A stretch of 5,920 nt of DNA. It comes from Marinospirillum sp. Its GTDB lineage: Bacteria > Pseudomonadota > Gammaproteobacteria > Pseudomonadales > Halomonadaceae. Location of the stretch: assembly GCA_007116865.1 (NCBI GenBank), contig SKHR01000100.1, positions 1 through 5,920 on the forward strand, given 5' to 3'. The translations under genes were made by a program, and so were the position numbers. Each line of letters begins with the position of its first letter. Position 1 is the first letter of the stretch. A model generated the notes under the pieces. That model saw only the letters and a program-made list of their open reading frames with translations, did not search any database and had not been told where the DNA came from. This document shows, one piece after another, positions 1 through 5,920 of this stretch.

Positions 1-50
1 CGCTGCAGCCACGACTTGACGCGAGACAAAGACTGTTCTTTGATGGACAC
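1..50 (-). CDS. Possible 5' end of an unidentified leftward gene (partial, runs off the left edge)
   Basis: Read leftward from a GTG at 50-48, the frame stays open to the window edge for 16 codons and gives (M)SIKEQSLSRVKSWLQ. The piece is hydrophilic and helix-like, as many cytoplasmic protein N-termini are. Support for a real start comes from an AAGGTGG Shine-Dalgarno-like sequence at 61-55, four bases before the GTG (seven counted from AAGG), and from an extended -10 promoter further upstream at 100-92. The predicted leader would be about 35 nt. Sixteen codons are too few to assign a family, and an open frame this short could occur by chance, so the call rests mainly on the upstream signals. 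No function is proposed. Confidence 0.35.
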   Translation of the reverse strand, partial: MSIKEQSLSRVKSWLQ

Positions 51-69
51 TCAACCACCTTGATCTTCA

Positions 70-99
70 CTGACACCCTGTGTGATGCACGAGTATAGC
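70..99 (+). promoter_or_regulatory. Candidate sigma70 promoter for the NRDE-transpeptidase pair
   Basis: CTGACA at 70-75 matches the -35 consensus at five of six bases. After an 18-base spacer, TATAGC at 94-99 matches the -10 at four of six. Transcription would start near 106, giving a leader of about 35 nt before the ATG at 141. A second -35-like TTGACC at 102-107 has no matching -10 at a proper distance and is less likely. This is a consensus-based inference only. Confidence 0.35.
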
Positions 100-100
100 A
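92..100 (-). promoter_or_regulatory. Candidate extended -10 promoter, leftward
   Basis: On the minus strand the bases read TGCTATACT, which is an extended -10 (TGn) followed by TATACT, five of six matches to TATAAT. No good -35 hexamer lies 16-18 bases upstream, which is common for extended -10 promoters. Transcription would start near position 85, about 35 nt before the putative GTG start at 50. The site overlaps the rightward candidate -10 in the same region. Confidence 0.4.
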
Positions 101-140
101 GTTGACCCACTGATAAGAATCGACGCTCAGGAAAAAACTC

Positions 141-896
141 ATGTGTATTCTGGCACTGGCCTGGCAGCAGCACCCTCAGTGGCCGCTGTTACTGATCGCC
201 AACCGAGACGAAGCCTATCAACGCCCCAGTCGCCCAGCTGCGCCCTGGATTGACCAGCCGGATTTGATCGGCGGTCAGGATTTACGCAGCGGAGGCGCCT
301 GGCTGTTGACTACGACTCAAGGGCGCTGGGCCGTGATCACCAATTACCGGGATGGACGGCACACACCACCTCCAAACCCACCCAGCCGGGGACATCTGGT
401 CAGCGCTGCCTGCACCCTGCCACTGCCCGTGTTTGCCCAGCAGTTGGAGGATCAGGCCAAGCAGTATGCGCCCTTCAATCTGCTCTGGGGGGACCTTGAC
501 CAGGCCTGGTATTTTGGCCCTCAAAGCACTCGACCCCTGGCGCTCAAGCCCGGCACTCACCTGCTCAGCAATGCCCTGCTCAATACCCCCTGGCCGAAAA
601 CCCAGCGCCTTGCTACTCAATTCAAACACTGGCTTGACGAGAAAACACACTCCCCTCAATCACTTTTTGCTACACTCGCCGACCGAACTCAAGCCGCAGC
701 ACAAGACTGCCCGGATACCGGTATAGGCCTTGACCTTGAGCTAAAGTTATCACCGATATTCATACAACTGCCCAGTTATGGCACGCGTTGCTCAACGCTG
801 CTTTGGGGCAATCCGCAACAAATGAACTTGTGGGAAAGGACTTTTTCAGCCGATGGCAACCTTGCAGCAGAACACGCCTACTCTTGGCCGCTTTGA
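141..896 (+). CDS. NRDE family protein (TANGO2/Ser-Thr-rich T10-like domain)
   Basis: This 251-residue protein spans the usual full length of the bacterial NRDE/TANGO2 family. It starts MCILALAW, and the family-naming motif N21-R22-D23-E24 follows a hydrophobic strand. Other family blocks are GGQDLRSGGAWL (44-55), the TNYRD segment (67-71), SRGHLV (82-87), LSNALLNTPWPK (142-153), PDTG (191-194) and PSYGTRCST (211-219). The conserved Cys2 has led to proposals of an N-terminal-nucleophile hydrolase fold, but no enzymatic activity is firmly established; animal relatives have been linked to haem handling and lipid homeostasis. No signal peptide is present, so it should be cytoplasmic. The ATG at 141 is preceded by AGGA (129-132) at an 8-base spacing. 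Its last 44 bases overlap the transpeptidase gene, so the two are probably co-transcribed. Family is confident; function is unknown. Confidence 0.93.
   Translation: MCILALAWQQHPQWPLLLIANRDEAYQRPSRPAAPWIDQPDLIGGQDLRSGGAWLLTTTQGRWAVITNYRDGRHTPPPNPPSRGHLVSAACTLPLPVFAQQLEDQAKQYAPFNLLWGDLDQAWYFGPQSTRPLALKPGTHLLSNALLNTPWPKTQRLATQFKHWLDEKTHSPQSLFATLADRTQAAAQDCPDTGIGLDLELKLSPIFIQLPSYGTRCSTLLWGNPQQMNLWERTFSADGNLAAEHAYSWPL
837..840 (+). promoter_or_regulatory. Ribosome binding site deciding the transpeptidase start
   Basis: AGGA inside GGGAAAGGA, within the NRDE coding sequence, lies 12 bases before the ATG at 853. The spacing is somewhat long, but no other in-frame ATG exists between here and the lipobox. 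A TTG at 862 is the only nearby alternative start. Ribosomes finishing the NRDE gene pass over this site, so translational coupling is plausible. Confidence 0.45.
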
Positions 897-2640
897 CAGC
901 AAACCCAGCATTTGGCGACCCAGGTGGCTGGTTTTTTTAGGCTACTGTGTGCTGATCACCGCTTGCAGCCACAAACCCCTGCCGCCTCCACCGGGGCCAG
1001 CACCGGAACAAAGCCTGACAGAATGGTTCAGCGACAGTCTGCAGCAGTTTCACCCTGACTACCGCCCTCAGCATCTCCAGGATTTAAGTCGCATCTACCA
1101 GCGCCTTGAAGTACAGCCGCTCTGGTCTGCCCACACTGAGCAAGCCTGGCTGCGGGATTTGCGCCCTTATCTGGCCCTCGAAACCGATCCACGCCAAACA
1201 CCCTACCTGTCTGCGGCAGCACAGCTGCGTCAGCCGATTCCCGCCGATGACCCGAACCTGGCCCATGCACACCTTGCCAGAGATCTGCTACTCACTGATG
1301 TGCTTTTGACCTATCTGGACGATGCATTGCAAGGACGCTGGGCACAGGACGACCTGGAAAGAGATCACGGCATCATCAATGCGTTCGAGCGCTGGGATGA
1401 CTGGCCCGATGAAGTGGTACGCAGTCACCTGAGTGATCAGATGGATCGGTGGCTGGCCCAACTGGACATCGGTGCCCCTGAAACCTGGTTGATGGATCGA
1501 CTACAACAAGCACGCCCAAATCCGGTGCTCTACGAACCCTGGCTAGAAGCTTTTTTACGCCTCGACCCACTGACTGAACTCGACTGGCCCCGCCTGCCGG
1601 AACAAGGATTGCAGAAAGGCCATCGCGGCCCCAGTGTGCACCAGTTGGCCTTCCAGCTTTACCACCTAGGCGATCTGGCTGATCCCCTACCCTATCTGGC
1701 ACACCTGAGTGCAGAGGCTCATCCGGATGCCTCGACGGTGATTTTTGATCAGGCCCTGCAACAGGCGCTAAGTCAGTTCCAGCTTCGCCACGGCCTGCCC
1801 CCTTCCGGACGTGTAGACCCGGCCACTCGCCAGTGGTTGAACCGGACGCCAGCGGAAAAACAACGTCAGCTGGCGCATAATCTGCGCCGCCTTCATCACC
1901 TGCCCAAAACCCTGAATGATCGCCATATGATGGTGAATCTGGCCGATCAGCGCCTGAGCTTTGTCGAGTCCGGCAACGAGGTTTTAAACATGCGTGTGGT
2001 CACTGGCCGCGAAGGGCAGCGCACCCCGATCATGAGCCAATGGCTGACTTCTTTAGTGCTCAATCCGATTTGGAATGTGCCACCCAATATCGCCCGTGAG
2101 CAGATTTATCCGCGCGCCCTGCGCAACCCCAATTATCTGGCCTCTCGTCAGTATCAGCTGGTTGAAGGCTGGCACACACCGCCGCGCACCCTCAGCCTGG
2201 ATGACCTGCCTGCGCAGGCCTTCACCCGAGGCAACAACCACTATCGTTTTATTCAAACGGCGGGGGAACACAACGAACTGGGGCGCGCCAAGTTTCGTCT
2301 CTCCAACCGCCATGCGATTTATCTGCACGACACGCCCAACCGCCAGGCATTTAACCGCCAAAGCCGCCATCTCAGCGCTGGCTGTGTGCGTTTAGAGGAT
2401 TCTGACCGTCTGGTTCAGGCCCTGTTGCGGCCGACACCCGGCTGGAGCCGCCAAGCCATTGAGGCGGTCTACGCCCAGGGCGAGGAAAGATACATTCAGG
2501 TGCGTCCCAGAGTGGCGGTATATTTGATGTACTGGACTGCCTGGACAGACAACGAAGGGCGCCTAAACTGGCGCAATGACACCTACCACAAAGACCGGCT
2601 TAACCCTGGGTTTGCTCTGCGTCCGTCGTCAAACCGCTGA
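853..2640 (+). CDS. ldtD: YcbB/LdtD-type L,D-transpeptidase, predicted lipoprotein
   Basis: This 595-residue enzyme should form 3-3 (mDAP-mDAP) peptidoglycan cross-links or attach ligands to mDAP through a cysteine acyl-enzyme. The N-terminus has a basic region, a hydrophobic core (about 25-36) and a lipobox ITA-C with Cys38. Ser at +2 would favour outer-membrane sorting. A proline-rich tether (about 43-50) follows. An alpha-helical scaffold domain covers roughly 53-280, with typical TDVLLTYLDDALQGR text. A PG_binding_1 domain sits at about 297-330. The YkuD catalytic domain (about 360-530) contains VLNPIWNVPPNIA, ELGRAKF, YLHDTP with His492, and the active-site motif H506-LSAG-C511-V-R513. 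All catalytic residues are present and the length is close to E. coli YcbB (about 615). The family is clear; orthology to E. coli ldtD is by architecture. The gene starts inside the NRDE gene and its end overlaps the convergent ptsP by 41 bp. Confidence 0.95.
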   Translation: MATLQQNTPTLGRFDSKPSIWRPRWLVFLGYCVLITACSHKPLPPPPGPAPEQSLTEWFSDSLQQFHPDYRPQHLQDLSRIYQRLEVQPLWSAHTEQAWLRDLRPYLALETDPRQTPYLSAAAQLRQPIPADDPNLAHAHLARDLLLTDVLLTYLDDALQGRWAQDDLERDHGIINAFERWDDWPDEVVRSHLSDQMDRWLAQLDIGAPETWLMDRLQQARPNPVLYEPWLEAFLRLDPLTELDWPRLPEQGLQKGHRGPSVHQLAFQLYHLGDLADPLPYLAHLSAEAHPDASTVIFDQALQQALSQFQLRHGLPPSGRVDPATRQWLNRTPAEKQRQLAHNLRRLHHLPKTLNDRHMMVNLADQRLSFVESGNEVLNMRVVTGREGQRTPIMSQWLTSLVLNPIWNVPPNIAREQIYPRALRNPNYLASRQYQLVEGWHTPPRTLSLDDLPAQAFTRGNNHYRFIQTAGEHNELGRAKFRLSNRHAIYLHDTPNRQAFNRQSRHLSAGCVRLEDSDRLVQALLRPTPGWSRQAIEAVYAQGEERYIQVRPRVAVYLMYWTAWTDNEGRLNWRNDTYHKDRLNPGFALRPSSNR

Positions 2641-4909
2641 CCGCTTTGTCGGAGGGGCCAGACAGCCAGCCCAGACCCAGGTTGTTCATGAATACGCTCA
2701 GATGCCCCAGCACCTGCTCGGTGCTGTTACATGCCAGCACTCGCTCCAGCAGCGCATGCGCATCCGGCAGCTCAACCCGACGCACGGCCGCCTTCACTCT
2801 TGGCAGGCTCGCCAGGTTCATGGATAGGCTTTGATAACCCATCGCCACCAGTAGCAAGGCACCCGCAGGATCACCGGCCAGCTCACCACACAAACTCAGT
2901 GGCAAACGGGCCGCATGGGCCTGCTCGGCCACCTGTTTGAGTGCCCGCAACACCGCCGGATGAAAACCACTGTACAGGCTCGCCACCTTGGCATTGTCAC
3001 GATCAACCGCCAGCAAATACTGGGTCAGATCATTACTGCCCACCGAGAGGAAGTCCACCCGCTCGGCAAGGCTGGGAATCTGAAACACCACCGCAGGCAC
3101 TTCCACCATTGCCCCGACCTTGGGTGCTGGCAGCTGTAAACCTTCATCCCGTTTCAACTCTAGCCAGGCACGACGAATCAGCGCGCGCGACTCTTCAACT
3201 TCACGCACCGAGGTGATCATGGGCAGCAAAATACGCAGATTGTCCAGACCTTCGCTGGCACGCAGCATCGCCCGCACCTGAGTCAAAAAGACCTCCGGAT
3301 GATCCAGCGTGAAGCGAATCCCCCGCCAACCCAGGCAAGGGTTGCTTTCTTCAATCGGGAAATAAGGCAGGGGTTTATCGCCGCCGATATCCAGGGTTCG
3401 CATGGTCACTTCACGCGGGGCAAAAGCCTGAAGCTGCTCGCGGTAGGCTTTCAACAGCTCCTGCTCACCAGGGAAGCGATCCGCCATCATGAACTGCACC
3501 TCAGTGCGATACAGTCCCACCCCTTCGGCGCCAAAGGCCAAAGCCCGAGCATGATCGGTTGCCAGACCGGCATTCAACAACAAGGGCACCTGATGCCCAT
3601 CGCGGGTCACACAGGGCAGACCGGCTTCGGCTTCCAGAGATTCGGTGAGGGCTTTTTCCTCAGCAATGAAAAGCTCGTACTGGCGTTTGAGCGCATCATC
3701 CGGATGGGTGATCACCCAGCCGCGATAACCATCCAGCACCAAAGGCTGACCATCCAGCTGGCTGTAGGGCAGATCGGACAAACCCATGACGGTGGGAATG
3801 CCCATCGCCCGCGCCAGAATCGCCAGATGCGAATTGCTCGATCCTTTCAGGGTGATCAGACCGGCCAGCTTTTCTCGGGGCACCTCACCGAGCATGGCCG
3901 GAGAAATCTCCTCACCCACCAGCAGAGTTTGATCCGGATAAACCCGCTCAGTGTCGCCATCGGCTTGCAGATAAGCCAATACCCGCTGCCCCAGATCACG
4001 AATGTCGGCAGCGCGTTCGCGCAGATAGGAATCTTCGACCTTTTCAAGGTGTTTGACATGGCGGCGTACCACATAGGCCAAGGCGCTCTGTGCCCACTGG
4101 CCTTCTTCAATGAGCGGGAAAACCTCCGCGCCCAGCGAGTCCTCATCCAGCATCTGTGCATAGGCATCAAACAGCGCCCGCTCCTGAGCACTGATTCGAT
4201 TCGCCAGTTTGGAGCCCACCGTGAGAATATCTTGTTTGACCGCTCTTAGCGCCTCAACCAGCAGGGCCTTTTCTTCCTCAATATTTTCGCACTGGCGATC
4301 CGGCACAGAATTCAAATCTGCCGGAGGCATGATCACCACCGCCTGACCGATGGCCACCCCCGGCGCAGCGGGCACCCCGGAAAAATGTGCCATGTTACGC
4401 GTGCCGGTGGCATTCAGCTGCATTTTGCCAACCACCTGGGCATGCGCTAACACGGCGGCAAGCTGTGCAGCAACAGTGACCAGAAACGCCTCTTCGCTTT
4501 CGTCGAAGCGGCGCACCTCAATCTGCTGCACCACCAGCACACCCAGCGCATGGCGCTGGTGAATGATCGGGACACCCAAAAAGCTGTGATAACGTTCTTC
4601 ACCGGTTTCCGGCAGATAGCGATAGCGGGGATGAGCGGGAGCGTCTTCCAGGTTGAGCAGTTCTTCACGCTGCCCCACCAGGCCCACCAGACCCTCGGAA
4701 GGTGCCAGACTGACCTGTCCGACAGCCGCCGCATTCAGACCCAGGGTATCCATCAGCACATAACGCCCCTGCTGGCGATCCAGCAGATACACCGAGCACA
4801 CATCCGTGTCCATGGCTTTGCGTACCCGGCGGACAATGATCGACAACGCGGTCTGTAGATCCCGCGCGCCGCTCACTTCCTGCACGATTTTACGCAAAAT
4901 GTCCAGCAT
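2600..4909 (-). CDS. ptsP: PtsP, phosphoenolpyruvate-protein phosphotransferase of PTS-Ntr (Enzyme I-Ntr)
   Basis: This cytoplasmic Enzyme I-Ntr of 769 residues takes phosphate from PEP and passes it to NPr (PtsO) and on to EIIA-Ntr (PtsN), a regulatory chain tied to nitrogen and potassium status. Domains in order are a GAF sensor (about 15-155, including AMDTDVCSVYL and FLGVPIIHQRHALGVLVVQQ), the PEP-utiliser N domain that docks NPr (about 175-300), the swivelling phosphohistidine domain with His361 in SSNSHLAILARAMGIP, and the PEP-binding barrel (about 425-720). The barrel has GLYRTE (R468), DIGGDKP, NPCLGWRGIR, GAMVEVPA, SVGSNDLTQY and LCGELAGD with catalytic Cys674. All key residues are intact. 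The ATG at 4909 follows GGAG with a 9-base gap. It lies 39 bases after rppH on the same strand, a conserved operon pair. A tail of about 18 residues extends past the end expected from E. coli PtsP and runs into the convergent transpeptidase gene. Confidence 0.97.
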   Translation of the reverse strand: MLDILRKIVQEVSGARDLQTALSIIVRRVRKAMDTDVCSVYLLDRQQGRYVLMDTLGLNAAAVGQVSLAPSEGLVGLVGQREELLNLEDAPAHPRYRYLPETGEERYHSFLGVPIIHQRHALGVLVVQQIEVRRFDESEEAFLVTVAAQLAAVLAHAQVVGKMQLNATGTRNMAHFSGVPAAPGVAIGQAVVIMPPADLNSVPDRQCENIEEEKALLVEALRAVKQDILTVGSKLANRISAQERALFDAYAQMLDEDSLGAEVFPLIEEGQWAQSALAYVVRRHVKHLEKVEDSYLRERAADIRDLGQRVLAYLQADGDTERVYPDQTLLVGEEISPAMLGEVPREKLAGLITLKGSSNSHLAILARAMGIPTVMGLSDLPYSQLDGQPLVLDGYRGWVITHPDDALKRQYELFIAEEKALTESLEAEAGLPCVTRDGHQVPLLLNAGLATDHARALAFGAEGVGLYRTEVQFMMADRFPGEQELLKAYREQLQAFAPREVTMRTLDIGGDKPLPYFPIEESNPCLGWRGIRFTLDHPEVFLTQVRAMLRASEGLDNLRILLPMITSVREVEESRALIRRAWLELKRDEGLQLPAPKVGAMVEVPAVVFQIPSLAERVDFLSVGSNDLTQYLLAVDRDNAKVASLYSGFHPAVLRALKQVAEQAHAARLPLSLCGELAGDPAGALLLVAMGYQSLSMNLASLPRVKAAVRRVELPDAHALLERVLACNSTEQVLGHLSVFMNNLGLGWLSGPSDKAVSGLTTDAEQTQG

Positions 4910-4948
4910 CTAGACTTGCTCCACTTAGTGCGAATGCGACCCGACCGA

Positions 4949-5452
4949 CTAACGGCCCCGTGACGAACCACCTTCTGTCTGCGGCTGTAAACGCGGCAGC
5001 AGCTCTAACAGCGCCCGCCGGTAAACATCGCGTTTAAAAGCCACCACCTGACCCAAAGGATACCAATAACTGACCCACTGCCAGTGATCAAATTCTGGCC
5101 GGGGTGAACAATCAAAGCAGATGTTCGCCTCATCACAGCGAATACGCAGCAAAAACCATTTTTGTTTTTGTCCGATGCACAAGGGCTTGCTGTTGCGCCG
5201 AATCATGCGCTTGGGCAAACGATATCGCAGCCAACCACGCGTCGCGCCTAGCAACTCAACCTGGTCACGGGCCAGCCCGACCTCTTCTTTTAACTCGCGA
5301 TAGAGTGCCTGCTCCGGCGTTTCCCGTGACTTAATGCCACCCTGGGGAAACTGCCAGGCATCCTGACCACAACGTCGCGCCCACAACAACCGACCTTCGT
5401 GGTTCGCCAAAATGATACCGACATTCGGGCGGTATCCATCCTCATCTATCAC
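4949..5452 (-). CDS. rppH: RppH, RNA pyrophosphohydrolase (Nudix)
   Basis: RppH removes pyrophosphate from the 5' triphosphate end of mRNAs and so opens them to RNase E decay. The 167-residue protein carries the full Nudix box GX5EX7REUXEEXGU from Gly38 to Leu60, with catalytic Glu53, Glu56 and Glu57. RppH-specific blocks are also present: IDEDGYRPNVGI at the start, WQFPQGGI (33-40), GWLRYRLPKR, KPLCIGQKQKWFL, PEFDHWQWVSYWYP and VAFKRDVYRRAL. These separate it from other Nudix enzymes. The start codon is GTG at 5452-5450, chosen because the protein then begins exactly as E. coli RppH does and because GAGGG lies six bases upstream. The C-terminus is slightly shorter than in E. coli (about 176 residues) and ends in a basic SSRGR. 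It leads the rppH-ptsP operon and is divergent from the HAD gene. Confidence 0.97.
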   Translation of the reverse strand: MIDEDGYRPNVGIILANHEGRLLWARRCGQDAWQFPQGGIKSRETPEQALYRELKEEVGLARDQVELLGATRGWLRYRLPKRMIRRNSKPLCIGQKQKWFLLRIRCDEANICFDCSPRPEFDHWQWVSYWYPLGQVVAFKRDVYRRALLELLPRLQPQTEGGSSRGR

Positions 5453-5458
5453 CGGTTA

Positions 5459-5463
5459 CCCTC
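5459..5463 (-). promoter_or_regulatory. Ribosome binding site fixing the rppH GTG start
   Basis: On the minus strand GAGGG is followed by six bases and then GTG. The strength and spacing support GTG rather than a downstream codon as the start, in agreement with the conserved N-terminus IDEDGYRPN. Confidence 0.65.
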
Positions 5464-5495
5464 AAAAACTGCGTTTGGGCTATTGTTCCACAAAG

Positions 5496-5528
5496 ATTGA
5501 AAAGTATTCAATTTAACACTGAGTTAAA
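5496..5528. promoter_or_regulatory. Two adjacent 17-bp inverted repeats in the divergent rppH/HAD control region
   Basis: The 112-base spacer between rppH and the HAD gene is much more AT-rich than the flanking genes. In it, ATTGAA-AAGTA-TTCAAT (5496-5512) is a perfect 6-5-6 dyad. It shares its last base with a second perfect 6-5-6 dyad, TTTAAC-ACTGA-GTTAAA (5512-5528). The centres are 16 bases apart. The right arm of the second overlaps a candidate -10 for the HAD gene. Such geometry suits a dimeric repressor or activator, but short AT-rich dyads also occur by chance. The repeats are observed; an operator role is inferred. Confidence 0.3.
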
Positions 5529-5530
5529 AT
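5525..5530 (+). promoter_or_regulatory. Candidate -10 element for the HAD-IB gene
   Basis: TAAAAT matches TATAAT at five of six bases and sits 34 bases before the ATG at 5565. The best -35-like sequence, TTGAAA at 5497-5502, is 22 bases away, too far for a standard sigma70 promoter, so the promoter may be weak or activator-dependent. An alternative pair, TTGTTC (5483-5488) and TTCAAT (5507-5512), has an 18-base spacer but poorer hexamers. I could not place a convincing rppH promoter on the other strand. Confidence 0.3.
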
Positions 5531-5564
5531 ACAAAAAAACACTCATTGATTTTGGGAGCAACAC

Positions 5565-5920
5565 ATGCCGCTGGCCTTATTTGATTTAGACAACACCCTG
5601 ATCGCCGGAGACAGTGACCACGCCTGGGGCGAATTTCTGGTGCAAAAAGACCTGGTAGACGCCCAGAGCTACAAGCAGACCAATGACCAGTTTCTGGCGG
5701 CCTATCAAGCCGGACAACTGGATGTTGAAGCCTATCTGCACTTTGCCCTGCAACCACTGACCGAACACAGCCCGGAAGACTTGTTTGCCCTGCGGCGTGA
5801 ATTTGTGCATGACTTTATCCTGCCGCTGGTTTTACCAGCAGGCCGAGGATTGATTGATGATCACCGCGCCAAGGGGGACACCCCGGTCATCATCACCGCC
5901 ACCAACCGCTTCATCACTGC
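5565..5920 (+). CDS. HAD-IB family hydrolase, N-terminal part (runs off the right edge)
   Basis: The first 118 codons of a gene that continues past the window. The product begins MPLALFDLDNTLIAGDSD: HAD motif I, with nucleophile Asp7 and acid Asp9. The segment from Trp21 to about 85 is helical and fits the C1 cap of subclass IB enzymes. VIITATN near 108-114 is motif II, with Thr111 as the likely conserved hydroxyl residue. Motifs III and IV lie beyond the edge. The GDSDHAWGEFL text after motif I is typical of the gammaproteobacterial HAD-IB group found next to rppH in Pseudomonas, related to SerB-like phosphatases. The substrate is unknown; labels such as phosphoserine or histidinol phosphatase would be guesses. 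The ATG has a good GGGAG site at 5554-5558, six bases upstream. The gene is divergent from rppH. No signal peptide is seen, so it should be cytoplasmic. Confidence 0.92.
   Translation, partial: MPLALFDLDNTLIAGDSDHAWGEFLVQKDLVDAQSYKQTNDQFLAAYQAGQLDVEAYLHFALQPLTEHSPEDLFALRREFVHDFILPLVLPAGRGLIDDHRAKGDTPVIITATNRFIT

Noticed and set aside
81..96. TGTGA half-site suggesting a CRP/Vfr box upstream of the NRDE gene
   Set aside because: The matching TCACA half at the required six-base spacing is absent (AGTAT is found instead).
2053..2370. A 105-codon minus-strand frame opposite the transpeptidase catalytic domain
   Set aside because: It overlaps the most conserved part of the real gene and has no family-like text; its openness follows from the sense codon usage.
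2557..2576. Hairpin GCGCC (2559-2563) / GGCGC (2570-2574) as a possible terminator for ptsP about 25 bases after its stop
   Set aside because: The stem is only five base pairs and the leftward strand continues CCTTCGTTGTC without a proper T-run, so it does not meet the usual standard for an intrinsic terminator.
2602..2612. Short palindrome AACCC-T-GGGTT next to the ptsP stop codon
   Set aside because: It can fold only with a tiny loop and four-pair arms, and codes for ordinary residues in both genes; probably chance.
3299..4249. A 316-codon open frame on the plus strand opposite ptsP
   Set aside because: It lies in exact antisense register with the ptsP codons, where plus-strand stops need TTA, CTA or TCA in ptsP, which are rare in a GC-rich gene. 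The product has no recognisable domain and ptsP is intact and strongly conserved, so this is a shadow.
4910..4948. Separate promoter or terminator between rppH and ptsP
   Set aside because: The 39-base gap shows a ribosome binding site for ptsP but no hairpin or convincing promoter; simple co-transcription fits better.
5524..5810. Minus-strand open frames opposite the start of the HAD-IB gene
   Set aside because: The plus-strand frame has clear HAD motifs I and II with a good ribosome binding site; the minus-strand products resemble nothing and run into the promoter region.

Overview
The window looks like ordinary chromosomal core DNA from a moderately GC-rich gammaproteobacterium of the Pseudomonadales/Oceanospirillales type. 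The main reason is the block HAD-IB hydrolase <- divergent -> rppH-ptsP, an arrangement I recall from Pseudomonas; rppH-ptsP linkage is also found in E. coli. The proteins resemble gammaproteobacterial family members along their whole lengths. I see no mobile element, tRNA, rRNA, CRISPR array or phage gene.

Layout. Positions 1-140 are a divergent control region. It holds the possible first 16 codons of an unidentified leftward gene (1-50) and two candidate promoters that share one TATA core near 92-99. Next come two rightward genes that overlap by 44 bp: an NRDE/TANGO2-family protein (141-896) and a large YcbB/LdtD-type L,D-transpeptidase with a lipoprotein signal (853-2640). The leftward pair rppH (5452-4949) and ptsP (4909-2600) runs towards them. 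The ends of ptsP and the transpeptidase gene overlap tail to tail by 41 bp. Positions 5453-5564 form an AT-rich divergent control region with two adjacent 17-bp inverted repeats. From 5565 a HAD-IB phosphatase-like gene runs off the right edge.

How the genes fit together. RppH starts mRNA decay by removing pyrophosphate from the 5' end. PtsP is Enzyme I of the nitrogen-related phosphotransferase system (PTS-Ntr) and would pass phosphate from PEP to NPr and then EIIA-Ntr, proteins not encoded here. The transpeptidase would make 3-3 cross-links in peptidoglycan from the periplasmic face of a membrane. The NRDE protein and the HAD protein have no firmly known substrates. I see no direct evidence that the two convergent groups act in one pathway.

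I found no clear undescribed system. The points most worth a second look are the convergent ptsP/transpeptidase overlap coupled to a C-terminal tail on PtsP, the paired dyads upstream of the HAD gene, the shared-core divergent promoter at the left end, and the predicted lipidation of the transpeptidase.
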